64,000 nt of DNA, from contig NZ_JACYOF010000001.1 in assembly GCF_014932895.1 (NCBI RefSeq), positions 558,001 through 622,000 on the forward strand. The letters are read 5' to 3'. The notes under the pieces were generated by a model. That model did not search any database and was not told the DNA's origin. It worked only from the letters and a program-made list of their open reading frames with translations. Source of the DNA: Bacillus thuringiensis (GTDB lineage Bacteria; Bacillota; Bacilli; Bacillales; Bacillaceae_G). Shown in pieces: positions 52,962 to 61,382 of this stretch (within the stretch, counting starts at the first letter, position 1; each line of letters starts with the position of its first letter). Made by a program: the position numbers and the translations under genes.

Positions 52962-53709
52962 ATCCATTTTTCTTCGCCATGAAGAAAATACGCTCTGTTT
53001 GTTCTGTCACTTCAATTCGCTCAAAATCGCCAGTCACGCGAAGTACTGTAAAGCCAGCTTCTTCAAGCCATTTCGTTAACTCTTCAACCCGATATGCACG
53101 TTGTACGTGACATTCGTCAAAACGATGGTACACATCTTCTTCCGGATCTTGAACGAAGAATGTTAAATCATGCTCTACACTATCTTCTTCTTCGCCAGGG
53201 AAGCAATTCCAAATAAGAGATATTTCTTCTCCATTTACTGTGTATGTTTCATTTTGAAATACATGATGTATTTTATATAATGAATGTACATCAAATAAAA
53301 ACAAACCATCTTGGCGCAAATGGTGAAACACTCTTCTAAACGTTTCTTGCACTCCCTCTTCTTGCAATACATAATTTAATGAATCGCAAAAGATTGTTAC
53401 ACAATCAAACTCACCTGGAACATCAAGCTCTCGCATGTCTTGTTGGTAAAAAGGAATAAAGTATCCCTCTCCTCCTAGCTTTTGCTGAGCGACTGTTAAC
53501 ATGTCTTCTGAAAGATCGACACCTATTAAATCGTAACCCTTTTGTACAAGCGGAAGTGTTACATTACCAGTACCACATGCTACGTCAAGAATCTTTGCCT
53601 CTTTCATACCTGCTTGTTGCAAGCTTCCCTCTGTGAATTCCACCCATTTATCATATGGGACATCGTTCATTAGTTCGTCATACAACAATGCAAATTGTTC
53701 GTATTTCAT
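52960..53709 (-). CDS. Class I SAM-dependent methyltransferase (YqeM-like)
   Basis: 249 residues. SAM motif I ILDVACGTGNVTLPL, motif II IGVDLSEDML, and CVTIFCDSLNYVLQ. The substrate is unknown. It overlaps rsfS by 4 nt, so it is co-translated with ribosome-associated genes. It matches yqeM. Confidence 0.9.
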   Translation of the reverse strand: MKYEQFALLYDELMNDVPYDKWVEFTEGSLQQAGMKEAKILDVACGTGNVTLPLVQKGYDLIGVDLSEDMLTVAQQKLGGEGYFIPFYQQDMRELDVPGEFDCVTIFCDSLNYVLQEEGVQETFRRVFHHLRQDGLFLFDVHSLYKIHHVFQNETYTVNGEEISLIWNCFPGEEEDSVEHDLTFFVQDPEEDVYHRFDECHVQRAYRVEELTKWLEEAGFTVLRVTGDFERIEVTEQTERIFFMAKKNG

Positions 53710-54062
53710 TGGCCTAGCTCTTCTGTAATATCTTCACGTGGCACATCGCCCCATAGACGCTCTAGATTATAGTGATCACGCTCATCTTTATGGAATACAT
53801 GAGCAACTACATCTCCAAGGTCAACTAATACCCAGCGTGCTTCGTCAAAACCTTCCATACGTTGTACGTCAATTTGGAACTCGTGTGCTTTTGATTTAAT
53901 TTCACGTGCAATTGCTTGCACTTGTTTATCTGAGTTACCATGACAAATAATGAAATAATCTGCAATTGGTGAAATACCTTGCATATTTAGGACAACCATA
54001 TCTTCTGCTCTCTTATCATCAGCTGCTTTTGCTGCTAATACTAATAAATCTTTATCTTTCAT
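53706..54062 (-). CDS. rsfS: Ribosomal silencing factor RsfS
   Basis: 118 residues, DUF143 fold. Core motif GISPIADYFIICHGNSDKQVQAIA and the DLGDVVAHVFH end. Binds uL14 and blocks subunit joining in starvation. Overlaps yqeK and yqeM by 4 nt each. Confidence 0.95.
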   Translation of the reverse strand: MKDKDLLVLAAKAADDKRAEDMVVLNMQGISPIADYFIICHGNSDKQVQAIAREIKSKAHEFQIDVQRMEGFDEARWVLVDLGDVVAHVFHKDERDHYNLERLWGDVPREDITEELGQ

Positions 54063-54628
54063 TTACTAAATTCCTCCTTGATAACTGCATTGTATGTTTG
54101 GAATGTTAATGGATAAATCGTTTGATCTTTTTCCATTAAAAATTGAATTGTTCGCTTTAAAGCAAATAATAAAGCTTGATTTATATCCGTATATGCGAGT
54201 TTACGAGCTTCTTCCACACCTGGAAACTTTCGTCCAGGCTCAATGTAATCAGCTACATAAATCACTTTATCTAACATCGTCATATTCTCATGACCGCTTG
54301 TATGATATGTAATAGCTTGCAAAATTTCAGGATCCGTAATACCTACTTCTTTTTCTACTAAGTATGCCCCAACAGGCGCATGCCATAACTCTTTGTTATA
54401 GCAAAGTAAATTTTTTGGCAAATCTTCACGTGTAATAATCTCTTCCATCTCTGAAATCGCTCTACATTTCGCATAATCATGGAATATAGCTGCCATTTCT
54501 GCTTTTTTCTCATCCACACCGTATAACTTAGCAAGTTCAATCGCTGTCTCCATTACACCAATTGTGTGTATATAACGTTTTTCATGCATTTGTTGTTTGA
54601 CAATATGAAGTGCCTTCTCACGATTCAT
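54059..54628 (-). CDS. yqeK: HD-domain hydrolase YqeK (symmetrical Ap4A hydrolase type)
   Basis: 189 residues. ATG at 54628 preferred; the frame is open much further upstream inside nadD. HD motifs [23 protein letters not shown] and YHTSGH. The family cleaves diadenosine tetraphosphate symmetrically. Start overlaps the end of nadD by 11 nt. Confidence 0.93.
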   Translation of the reverse strand: MNREKALHIVKQQMHEKRYIHTIGVMETAIELAKLYGVDEKKAEMAAIFHDYAKCRAISEMEEIITREDLPKNLLCYNKELWHAPVGAYLVEKEVGITDPEILQAITYHTSGHENMTMLDKVIYVADYIEPGRKFPGVEEARKLAYTDINQALLFALKRTIQFLMEKDQTIYPLTFQTYNAVIKEEFSK

Positions 54629-55187
54629 ACAACCCATTCCTCTCGATATATACCTGTACTTTTTCAGGAAGTAAATATTTACATGTTTTCTTCTCTTTAT
54701 ATCTCTCACGCAATAAAGAGGAAGAAACTGCAAACTCCGGAATTTCCACTGTGGTGATATTATAAGGTGTATGCAATGTATAACCAGGTCTTGCAACTCC
54801 AACAAACGTTACAAGATCAAGTAACGCTTCAATGTGATACCACTTCGGTAAATACTCAACCATATCCCCACCAATAATAAAGTGAAACTGCACATCCGGA
54901 TGCTTCTTCGTCAATTGTAACATAGTGTCATACGTATAAGATGGGCCCTTCCTGTTCAGCTCTTCTAAACAAATAGAAAAGTGTTCTTCTGCCTCAGTCG
55001 CAAGCTCTAACATATGTAAGCGACTTTCTACACTTGTAATATTCCGCCCTTGTTTATGTGGTGGAATTTGATTTGGCAAGAACCATACTTCTTCCAAGTT
55101 CAAAGCGTGATATACTTCATTCGCAATTAGCAAATGCCCATAATGAGGCGGATCAAATGTACCGCCAATGATGCCAATTTTTCTCAA
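54618..55187 (-). CDS. nadD: Nicotinate-nucleotide adenylyltransferase
   Basis: NAD synthesis: adenylates nicotinate mononucleotide. 189 residues. [12 protein letters not shown] at 9-20 (nucleotide-binding HxGH) and the SSSLLRERY motif near the C-terminus. Matches yqeJ. Confidence 0.96.
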   Translation of the reverse strand: MRKIGIIGGTFDPPHYGHLLIANEVYHALNLEEVWFLPNQIPPHKQGRNITSVESRLHMLELATEAEEHFSICLEELNRKGPSYTYDTMLQLTKKHPDVQFHFIIGGDMVEYLPKWYHIEALLDLVTFVGVARPGYTLHTPYNITTVEIPEFAVSSSLLRERYKEKKTCKYLLPEKVQVYIERNGLYES

Positions 55188-55216
55188 AAGAAACGCCCCT
55201 TCCTTTTACGTACAGC

Positions 55217-55246
55217 AACTCTCTTCATTTCTATCCGAAGAGAGTT
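55217..55246 (-). other. Hairpin between yhbY and nadD
   Basis: AACTCTCTTC/GAAGAGAGTT, 10-bp perfect stem with a 10-nt loop and no T-run, 30 nt upstream of nadD. Could be a processing site within the operon. Confidence 0.45.
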
Positions 55247-55325
55247 CACTGTTAATAAAAGTTCAATTGGTTTCGCTCTCTACATAATTACGCACCAGCG
55301 ATAAAAATAGCGCATACTAGTCTTT

Positions 55326-55619
55326 TTATCGCGGAAGCTTAATTTGTTTATTTTCTCTCGATTCTTTGTATAACACGATTGTACTTCCAATTACTTGAAC
55401 GATTTCAGCACGTGCACCTTTTGCAAGTTCTTCTGCAACTTCACGACGATCGAATTCACAGTTTTGTAGCACACTTACTTTAAATAATTCACGAGCTTCT
55501 AAAGTATCTGCGATTTGTTTAATCATATTTTCATTTACTCCACCTTTTCCTACTTGAAAAATTGGTGTTAAATGATGTGCTTGTGCACGTAAAAATCTTT
55601 TTTGTTTTCCTGTTAACAT
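55326..55619 (-). CDS. yhbY: Ribosome assembly RNA-binding protein YhbY/YqeI
   Basis: 97 residues, CRM domain (LTPIFQVGKGGVNENMIKQI with the GKGG motif). Binds pre-50S particles. 5 nt after aroE in one operon. Confidence 0.95.
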   Translation of the reverse strand: MLTGKQKRFLRAQAHHLTPIFQVGKGGVNENMIKQIADTLEARELFKVSVLQNCEFDRREVAEELAKGARAEIVQVIGSTIVLYKESRENKQIKLPR

Positions 55620-55624
55620 ATATG

Positions 55625-56458
55625 TTAGCCTCCAAGCTTTCTTATAACTAATTGTTTCATTCTATCAATATTTGGCACGCGTCCTGTCCACATTTCAAAT
55701 GCAAGTGCACCTTGATAAACAAACATATCAATCCCATTTTGAATGATTGCACCTTGCTCTTTTGCCTCACATAAAATTTTCGTTTCAAATGGATTGTAAA
55801 TTATATCTGATACAATTGTTCCCTCTTTTAACGAACAAATTTGTAATGGCGTATGTTCGACGTGTGGATGCATACCTCTTGTTGTCGTCTGAATAATAAT
55901 ATCGTAATTCCCTTGTTCTTCTGTCGCTTTTTCTAACGATAAAGCAACAGACTTAACGTTAGCCGCACATGCAGCAATAAGTTCTTTCGCCTTATCCACT
56001 GTACGATTGGCTACATCAATCTCTTTCACACCTACATCAGCAAGAGAAAAATAAATCGCTCGGCTAGCACCACCTGAGCCAAGTAATAAAATACGTTTCC
56101 CTTGAAGTGGTTCACTACTAATTGACTGTAAGGCTCGGACAAAACCGATTCCATCTGTATTGTAGCCAATTAATTTTCCATCCTTATGAACCACTGTATT
56201 TACTGCACCAATTTGCATTGCTAGTGGGTCAATCTCATCCAAATACTCCATAATAGCAACTTTGTGCGGAGTTGTTACATTAAATCCTGAAATACCTAAT
56301 GCTTTTAAACCTCTTACTGCTTCCCCTAGCACTTCCTCTTCAACAAGAAATGCATGATAATGGGCATCCATATTCAAGTGTTCAAATGCATCGTTATGCA
56401 TAACGGGTGATAATGAATGTCCAATCGGATTTCCGATTACACCATATAATTGTTTCAT
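55625..56458 (-). CDS. aroE: Shikimate dehydrogenase (NADP+)
   Basis: Fourth step of aromatic amino acid synthesis. 277 residues. Substrate motifs [15 protein letters not shown] and [12 protein letters not shown] loop [19 protein letters not shown]. Typical length. Lies between yqeH and yhbY as in B. subtilis. Confidence 0.96.
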   Translation of the reverse strand: MKQLYGVIGNPIGHSLSPVMHNDAFEHLNMDAHYHAFLVEEEVLGEAVRGLKALGISGFNVTTPHKVAIMEYLDEIDPLAMQIGAVNTVVHKDGKLIGYNTDGIGFVRALQSISSEPLQGKRILLLGSGGASRAIYFSLADVGVKEIDVANRTVDKAKELIAACAANVKSVALSLEKATEEQGNYDIIIQTTTRGMHPHVEHTPLQICSLKEGTIVSDIIYNPFETKILCEAKEQGAIIQNGIDMFVYQGALAFEMWTGRVPNIDRMKQLVIRKLGG

Positions 56459-56473
56459 AAATCCCTCTCCATA

Positions 56474-57580
56474 TTAAATTAAAGATTTACGTAGCGAAAC
56501 ACTTACTCCTTTTGGTACGTGTGCAACAATTTTTGCTCCTGGTTCGTTCACAGTAACCCATCCTAATCCAGAAAATACAACATCCGTTTTCGGTTCACGA
56601 ATATTAAATTCGTATTTCACTAACTCAGGCATATTTGCTAATTCTTCTGGCGTTGGTGGGCTCAGTAAATCCCCAGCATGATTTTTATACAACTCATCTG
56701 CTTTCTCCAACTTTGTACGATGGATTGTTAAACGATTTGAGAAGTGACAAGTAAACGCCCGACGACCACCACTAACATAATCAAAGCGTGCCAATCCACT
56801 AAAGAATAATGTTTGTTCCTCATTTAATTGGAACACCATTGGCTTAATTTCTTTTGTTGGTGTAATAAGCTTTAAGCTTTGCTTCCCAACATAATGAGCC
56901 ATTTGATGGTGGTTAATAATACCTGGCGTATCATATAAAGAAGATTCTTCGTCTAATGGAATATCAATTAGGTCAAGTGTTGTTCCTGGGAAATGGGATG
57001 TTGTAATTACATTTTCAGTCTCATCACTAAATTCTTTAATCATACGATTAATAAATGTTGATTTCCCTACATTCGTACATCCAACAACGTAAACATCTTT
57101 GCCGCCGCGATGATACTCAATAGCATCCGCCAGTTCAGCAATCCCTTGCCCTTTTGCTGCACTAATTAAAAAGACATCTTCTGGCTTTAATCCTAACTGC
57201 TTTGCACTATAGCGCATCCAATGCTTTACTTTATCATGCTTTACTGACTTAGGAATTAAATCAGCCTTATTTCCAACAAGTAGTACTTTATTATTTCCTA
57301 CGAAACGATGTAAGCCAGGTAACCAGCTACCATTAAAATCAAAAATATCTACAATCTTGACTACTAACGCATCCGATTTTCCAATTCCATTTAGAATGCG
57401 TAGGAAGTCATCATCCGTTAACGATACATCTTGAATTTCATTGTAATGTTTCAAGCGAAAACAACGTTGACAAATCACTTGCTCTTTCTCTAAAGATGAG
57501 GCAGGAGCATACCCCACTTCATTTTTGTTTTCTGTCTGAATTTCTACACCGCAACCAATACATTTAATTGTTTCAGTCAA
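56474..57580 (-). CDS. yqeH: Ribosome biogenesis GTPase YqeH
   Basis: 368 residues. N-terminal zinc finger (CIGCGVEI ... CQRCFRLKH), then a circularly permuted GTPase with order G4 NKADLI, G1 GCTNVGKS, G3 DTPG, and a C-terminal domain. Needed for 30S assembly. TTG start at 57580 after GGGAGG. Confidence 0.95.
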   Translation of the reverse strand: MTETIKCIGCGVEIQTENKNEVGYAPASSLEKEQVICQRCFRLKHYNEIQDVSLTDDDFLRILNGIGKSDALVVKIVDIFDFNGSWLPGLHRFVGNNKVLLVGNKADLIPKSVKHDKVKHWMRYSAKQLGLKPEDVFLISAAKGQGIAELADAIEYHRGGKDVYVVGCTNVGKSTFINRMIKEFSDETENVITTSHFPGTTLDLIDIPLDEESSLYDTPGIINHHQMAHYVGKQSLKLITPTKEIKPMVFQLNEEQTLFFSGLARFDYVSGGRRAFTCHFSNRLTIHRTKLEKADELYKNHAGDLLSPPTPEELANMPELVKYEFNIREPKTDVVFSGLGWVTVNEPGAKIVAHVPKGVSVSLRKSLI

Positions 57581-57583
57581 ACT

Positions 57584-58096
57584 TTATTCCTCCCAGTTAA
57601 TTAAACCTTTTTTCTTCATATTTCTCATGATTCTTCGTTCGATTTTTCGATTAAAGCGCGTCACTAATCCGTCCGTTTGTGCCACTGGTACAACTAAAAT
57701 TGTATGAAGTCCCACTCGGTTCCCACCAAGCACATCCGTTAGCAACTGATCCCCAATTACTACAACTTCCTCTGGTTGTAAACGCATCTCTTGTATCGCA
57801 CGCTTAAATGCGCGAACAAACGGTTTACGTGCACTATGAATAAATGGAATACCTAATGGATCAGCAAAGTCTTTCACACGTTGCTCATTATTATTTGAAA
57901 CGACCGTTACTTGGATGCCTTGCTCTTTCATTTTCAAAAACCACTCTTCAAGTTGCGGCGTTGCATTTGGACGATCCCATTCAATTAAAGTGTTATCTAA
58001 ATCAGTAATAACACCTTTAATTCCACGTTTTTTCAAATCTTCTGGTTGAACATGATATACATTTTTCACATATTCATTTGGTAAAAATAACTTCAA
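57584..58096 (-). CDS. yqeG: YqeG family HAD IIIA phosphatase
   Basis: 170 residues. HAD motif I DLDNTLIEWD, motif II VVSNNNEQR and motif III/IV GDQLLTDVLGGNRVG. TTG start at 58096 after AGAGGTGA. First gene of the operon running to yqeM; the substrate is unknown. Confidence 0.92.
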   Translation of the reverse strand: MKLFLPNEYVKNVYHVQPEDLKKRGIKGVITDLDNTLIEWDRPNATPQLEEWFLKMKEQGIQVTVVSNNNEQRVKDFADPLGIPFIHSARKPFVRAFKRAIQEMRLQPEEVVVIGDQLLTDVLGGNRVGLHTILVVPVAQTDGLVTRFNRKIERRIMRNMKKKGLINWEE

Positions 58097-58159
58097 TTTC
58101 TTTCACCTCTTTGAGGAGTATTCATAAAATTTTTCGACAACATTTTTCGCTATACAACC

Positions 58160-58258
58160 TGTGGATAAAATTGTACACATTTTCCACATTAATTTTTCAG
58201 TTAATTTGGAATTTACTAACAAACTATACACATTTTATCCACCTAGGTATGTGGATAA
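58160..58258 (+). promoter_or_regulatory. Cluster of DnaA boxes upstream of sda
   Basis: Four 9-mers: TGTGGATAA at 58160-58168 and 58250-58258 (perfect, inverted orientation), TTATCCACC at 58235-58243 and TTTTCCACA at 58180-58188 (one mismatch each). The last lies 8 bp from the -35 box of sda. DnaA control of sda is established in B. subtilis. Confidence 0.88.
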
Positions 58259-58266
58259 CCCCTTGT

Positions 58267-58295
58267 TTGTGACTGTCATATTTTTTTGGTACATT
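58267..58295 (+). promoter_or_regulatory. sigma-A-type promoter of sda
   Basis: TTGTGA (58267-58272) and TACATT (58290-58295), spacing 17 nt, directly after the DnaA boxes. Confidence 0.65.
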
Positions 58296-58342
58296 AAATG
58301 CAACAACGAATCAATCCTTATATTATTAGGAGGTGACTCACC

Positions 58343-58498
58343 TTGAAAACAAAACATATGGAACAGTTATCTACTGAGTTACTCACTGAATCTTATTATA
58401 AAGCAAAAGAACTAAAATTAAATCCCGACTTCATTTTACTTATAAAACAAGAAATTATTAGACGCTCATTAGAGGACAAGCTTGCCAAATCTTCTTGA
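58343..58498 (+). CDS. sda: Checkpoint protein Sda (KinA inhibitor)
   Basis: 51 residues, TTG start with AGGAGGTG upstream (an ATG at 58358 is internal). Core [38 protein letters not shown] matches Sda: an antiparallel helical hairpin that binds the sporulation histidine kinase and blocks autophosphorylation. Upstream DnaA boxes tie it to replication status, delaying sporulation while replication is under way or damaged. Divergent from yqeG. Confidence 0.93.
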   Translation: MKTKHMEQLSTELLTESYYKAKELKLNPDFILLIKQEIIRRSLEDKLAKSS

Positions 58499-58504
58499 TT
58501 ACAT

Positions 58505-58587
58505 ATAAAGTGAAACTTTAATCCGTGGAGGTTTTGTCCATTCCCCACTGATTATTAGTTGAACCAATCGGACAGTTACGGGATAAA
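58505..58587 (-). repeat. bcr1-like dispersed repeat, 83-bp copy
   Basis: ATAAA at 58505-58509 and 58583-58587 bracket 73 bp. It contains GTGAAACTTTAATCCGTGG, GTCCATTCCCCACTGATTATTAGTTGA, CCAATCGG and CAGTTACGGG: the same order as the 98-bp copy but with further internal loss. Lies 6 nt after the sda stop. Confidence 0.65.
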
Positions 58588-58607
58588 TTCCTGGCTGACC
58601 TGTAAAA

Positions 58608-58629
58608 AGAGCCATCCTACGATGGCTCT
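58608..58629 (-). terminator. Terminator of psd
   Basis: AGAGCCATC/GATGGCTCT, 9-bp perfect stem, CTAC loop, T5 on the minus strand. About 85 nt past the psd stop. Confidence 0.8.
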
Positions 58630-58715
58630 CGAATAAACAAGTACTCCCATCTAGGGGATTTCATCATTAAGCATCTTTGTCCATAATTCTTACTTACGGT
58701 TATAAAATCTTTTCT

Positions 58716-59504
58716 TTACTTATGAGATAATCGAGTAGCAATCTTTTCACCAAGACGAAGTTCTTGTCCACTCTTCAACTCCTGCACTACTTCTATCATA
58801 TCTTTTTCAAACAATAATACAACTGTTGAACCAAATGTAAAGTATGCCATTTCTTCACCTTTTTGAACAGTACTTCTTTCATGCAAAAGCTCAATACTAT
58901 TCACAAACATAGCACCTACTTTTACAAGCGCCATATGCTCACCATCACTATTTACTTCTGTAACAGAACGATAGTTTTTTGACAGTGGTTCTTTCCCGTA
59001 TTTCATACCAGCTGCATTTACCGGATATGATTTTCTACCGAGTACAAATCTTTCAGTGACAGAACCAGAAAGCGGACTATGAATGCGATGATAATGACTT
59101 GGGCTCAAATAAATGACCACATATGTACCGCCTGCATATCGCTTTGCACGTTCTTCATTACCTAGCATATCCACAATTGAATAACGCTTGCCTTTAATAT
59201 CGAATGTTTTTGTGTCCTCAATAGGACCGTAATCTGCAAAAACACCATCAACAGGACTAACGATACCCGATGCATCTGTATCAATACTACGCTTTCCTTC
59301 TTTTAGCTTACGCGTAAATAATTCATGCAACGTTCTATATTCTTTCAAACCCTTTTCCATCTCATCTTGATTAATTTGAAAAACCTTCGCATACGATGGA
59401 ATAATAATAGAGCTCAAACGAGATTGTGCAAATTTACGTAATATATAAGAAGTAAAGCGACCATTTGTAAGTTCGATCATAAGTCGATATAATGTACGTC
59501 GCAA
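58716..59504 (-). CDS. psd: Phosphatidylserine decarboxylase
   Basis: Makes phosphatidylethanolamine. 262 residues, a proenzyme that self-cleaves between Gly and Ser of the FGST motif near the C-terminus to form the pyruvoyl cofactor. [15 protein letters not shown] and [11 protein letters not shown] are conserved. TTG start at 59504 after AGGAGG. Confidence 0.94.
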   Translation of the reverse strand: MRRTLYRLMIELTNGRFTSYILRKFAQSRLSSIIIPSYAKVFQINQDEMEKGLKEYRTLHELFTRKLKEGKRSIDTDASGIVSPVDGVFADYGPIEDTKTFDIKGKRYSIVDMLGNEERAKRYAGGTYVVIYLSPSHYHRIHSPLSGSVTERFVLGRKSYPVNAAGMKYGKEPLSKNYRSVTEVNSDGEHMALVKVGAMFVNSIELLHERSTVQKGEEMAYFTFGSTVVLLFEKDMIEVVQELKSGQELRLGEKIATRLSHK

Positions 59505-59744
59505 ATTGCGAAACCTCCTAATCAGTCTGTAACTTTAGTTTCCCCTTCTATACCATATGTAAAATTGGTTCTTATTCCCACATATCATACAGAACTTTTC
59601 ATTATACATATCGAAAACTAAATATGGTATTATTCTTAAATTGTTTAGCACCCTCTAATATTACAGATAGAATCCGTCATTTTCAACAGTGAACATGTAT
59701 TTCTTCTTAGCACAACCCGTTTTCTTTCCTTATTTACAAAAGAA

Positions 59745-59773
59745 AAGCAGCCCATTTCAAAATATGGCTGCTT
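59745..59773 (-). terminator. Terminator of sigK
   Basis: AAGCAGCC/GGCTGCTT with an AT-rich loop, followed by TTTTCTTTTG on the minus strand. It lies 11 nt after the sigK stop. Confidence 0.75.
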
Positions 59774-59783
59774 GTAATGTAGA

Positions 59784-60497
59784 TTATTCTTTCGCTTTTT
59801 TCTCTTTCTCTGCCTTTACAAATTCATGGAACATTTTCATTAAAGCACGCTTTTCAATTCTTGATACGTAGCTTCTGGATATACCAAGCGCCTTAGCAAT
59901 CTCTCGCTGTGTTTTCTCCTTATCAAGCCCAAGTCCAAAACGTTTTACGATTACTTCTTTCTCTCGTTCGTCTAAAATATCGATATACTCTTTAATCTTT
60001 TCTAACTCCATACTAAGCTGAATCATATCAATTACATCTTCAGACTCTGATTTTAATATATCAATAAGCGATATTTCATTCCCCTCTTTATCTTGCCCGA
60101 TCGGATCATGAAGCGAAACGTCTTTTTTCGTTTTCTTTAGCACACGTAAATGCATCAAAATTTCGTTTTCAATACAGCGTGCTGCATATGTTGCGAGCTT
60201 TGTTCCTTTTCCTGCAGAATAGCTCTCGATCGCTTTAATGAGACCAATTGTACCAATTGAAATTAAATCTTCTGCATCTTCACCAGTGTTTTCAAATTTT
60301 TTAACGATATGCGCTACAAGCCGTAAATTATGTTCAATTAAAAGATTTCTCGCTTGAGCATCACCTTGCTCCATTAACTCTAAGTACTTTCTCTCATCAT
60401 CTGATGATAGCGGCTGCGGGAACGCATTATTCTTCACATAAGAGACAAAGACAAACACCTCTCGAACCATATATCCAATTGCGGCGAATAGACTCAA
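59784..60497 (-). CDS. sigK: RNA polymerase sporulation sigma factor SigK (pro-sigma-K)
   Basis: 237 residues. TTG at 60497 preferred, with GGAGGTGAAAGG upstream. The N-terminal pro-sequence [19 protein letters not shown] precedes [12 protein letters not shown], the expected SpoIVFB cleavage region. Then region 2 ([32 protein letters not shown]) and region 4 ([25 protein letters not shown]). Late mother-cell sigma factor controlling coat genes. The ORF is unbroken: no skin-type insertion as in B. subtilis 168. Confidence 0.95.
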   Translation of the reverse strand: MSLFAAIGYMVREVFVFVSYVKNNAFPQPLSSDDERKYLELMEQGDAQARNLLIEHNLRLVAHIVKKFENTGEDAEDLISIGTIGLIKAIESYSAGKGTKLATYAARCIENEILMHLRVLKKTKKDVSLHDPIGQDKEGNEISLIDILKSESEDVIDMIQLSMELEKIKEYIDILDEREKEVIVKRFGLGLDKEKTQREIAKALGISRSYVSRIEKRALMKMFHEFVKAEKEKKAKE

Positions 60498-60682
60498 ACC
60501 TTTCACCTCCGCCAAAATAGTGGTCTTTACTATGTGTATGTGGGCATATGATTGTTTGTGTCTGTACTACGTAAATATGGAACCCTTAGCTTTTTGTCGA
60601 ACGAAATAAGTTCTTCATACCTTGAATATTTTCCAATGTATTACAATATGTTAAATCCCAAAATTTTGAAAGAGGTGTTTTC

Positions 60683-61279
60683 ATGCAATACTTTACTTCA
60701 CAAATAAGAAACCTTGTAGTACTCACACTATCTTTTTTCTTACTGTCAGCTTGCGGACAACAAAATTCTCCTACAAAGACTGAGGCTACTAAACAGGATA
60801 CTGTAGCACCAAAAAACAGTACAAAAACTGAAGATAGCCAAAAAGCTGAAGACAGTGTAAAAACTGAAGAAAATACCAAAAACGAGAACAACTCAACGAC
60901 TGAAAACAACAAAAAAACTGAGAATAACGCAACAACTAAAAATAATACAAAACCTGAAGCAGAATCTAAAAACACACAGAAAGATCAACAAACAGCTAAG
61001 CAACCAAATAAACAAACTGATACTATTAAATTCACAAGTGAAGATGCTGTAAAAATTCTAGAAAAAAGAATGGGAGCTCGATCAAATGAAATTCATTACA
61101 GCTCCGGAGAAGACAAATTAATCGGCACAATAAATGGTATTAAACTATACGACGTCTTATACGTGCGCGAATCTGCTGAGAACCAACGCGCTTTAAACTT
61201 CGCAGTAGGATCAGATGGAAATTTATATAATTGGTCAAAAGCTCAAGATGGTGTTCTTCAACCACTTAATAGCAATTAA
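60683..61279 (+). CDS. Lipoprotein with low-complexity linker, unknown function
   Basis: 198 residues. Signal peptide with lipobox LSAC (Cys24), then about 90 residues rich in Lys, Thr, Glu and Asn with repeated TENN/TKTE-like units, and a C-terminal folded part of about 85 residues (FTSEDAVKILEKRMGARSNEIHYSSG ... LYDVLYVRESAENQRALNFAVGSDGNLYNWSKAQDG). GAAAGAGGTG precedes the ATG. The C-terminal sequence resembles PepSY-like modules only vaguely. A bcr1-like element overlaps its stop codon. Confidence 0.75.
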   Translation: MQYFTSQIRNLVVLTLSFFLLSACGQQNSPTKTEATKQDTVAPKNSTKTEDSQKAEDSVKTEENTKNENNSTTENNKKTENNATTKNNTKPEAESKNTQKDQQTAKQPNKQTDTIKFTSEDAVKILEKRMGARSNEIHYSSGEDKLIGTINGIKLYDVLYVRESAENQRALNFAVGSDGNLYNWSKAQDGVLQPLNSN

Positions 61280-61332
61280 TAAACTGAAACTTTAATCCGT
61301 GGAGGTTTTACTGCCCGTTCATGCGGGATAAA
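61279..61332 (-). repeat. bcr1-like dispersed repeat, 54-bp remnant
   Basis: ATAAA at 61279-61283 and 61328-61332 bracket 44 bp (TGAAACTTTAATCCGTGGAGG ... CTGCCCGTTCATGCGGG). It keeps both ends and loses the centre. The left ATAAA supplies the last base of the lipoprotein stop codon TAA. Confidence 0.6.
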
Positions 61333-61350
61333 TTATTCTATGAACATAGT

Positions 61351-61380
61351 AAAGCCAATCGAAACGTATCGATTGGCTTT
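61351..61380. terminator. Hairpin between lipoprotein and YcdB-like genes
   Basis: AAAGCCAATCGA/TCGATTGGCTTT, 12-bp perfect stem, 6-nt loop, weak T-runs on both sides. Probably serves both convergent genes. Confidence 0.65.
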
Positions 61381-61382
61381 TA

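Noticed and set aside
54566-54757. Short plus-strand frame across the nadD-yqeK overlap
   Set aside because: No ribosome site, and it lies over two conserved genes in the opposite orientation.
60586-60975. Minus-strand frame opposite the lipoprotein gene
   Set aside because: A mirror of the Thr/Lys/Asn-rich linker, giving Phe/Ser/Val repeats. The plus-strand lipoprotein has a lipobox and ribosome site.
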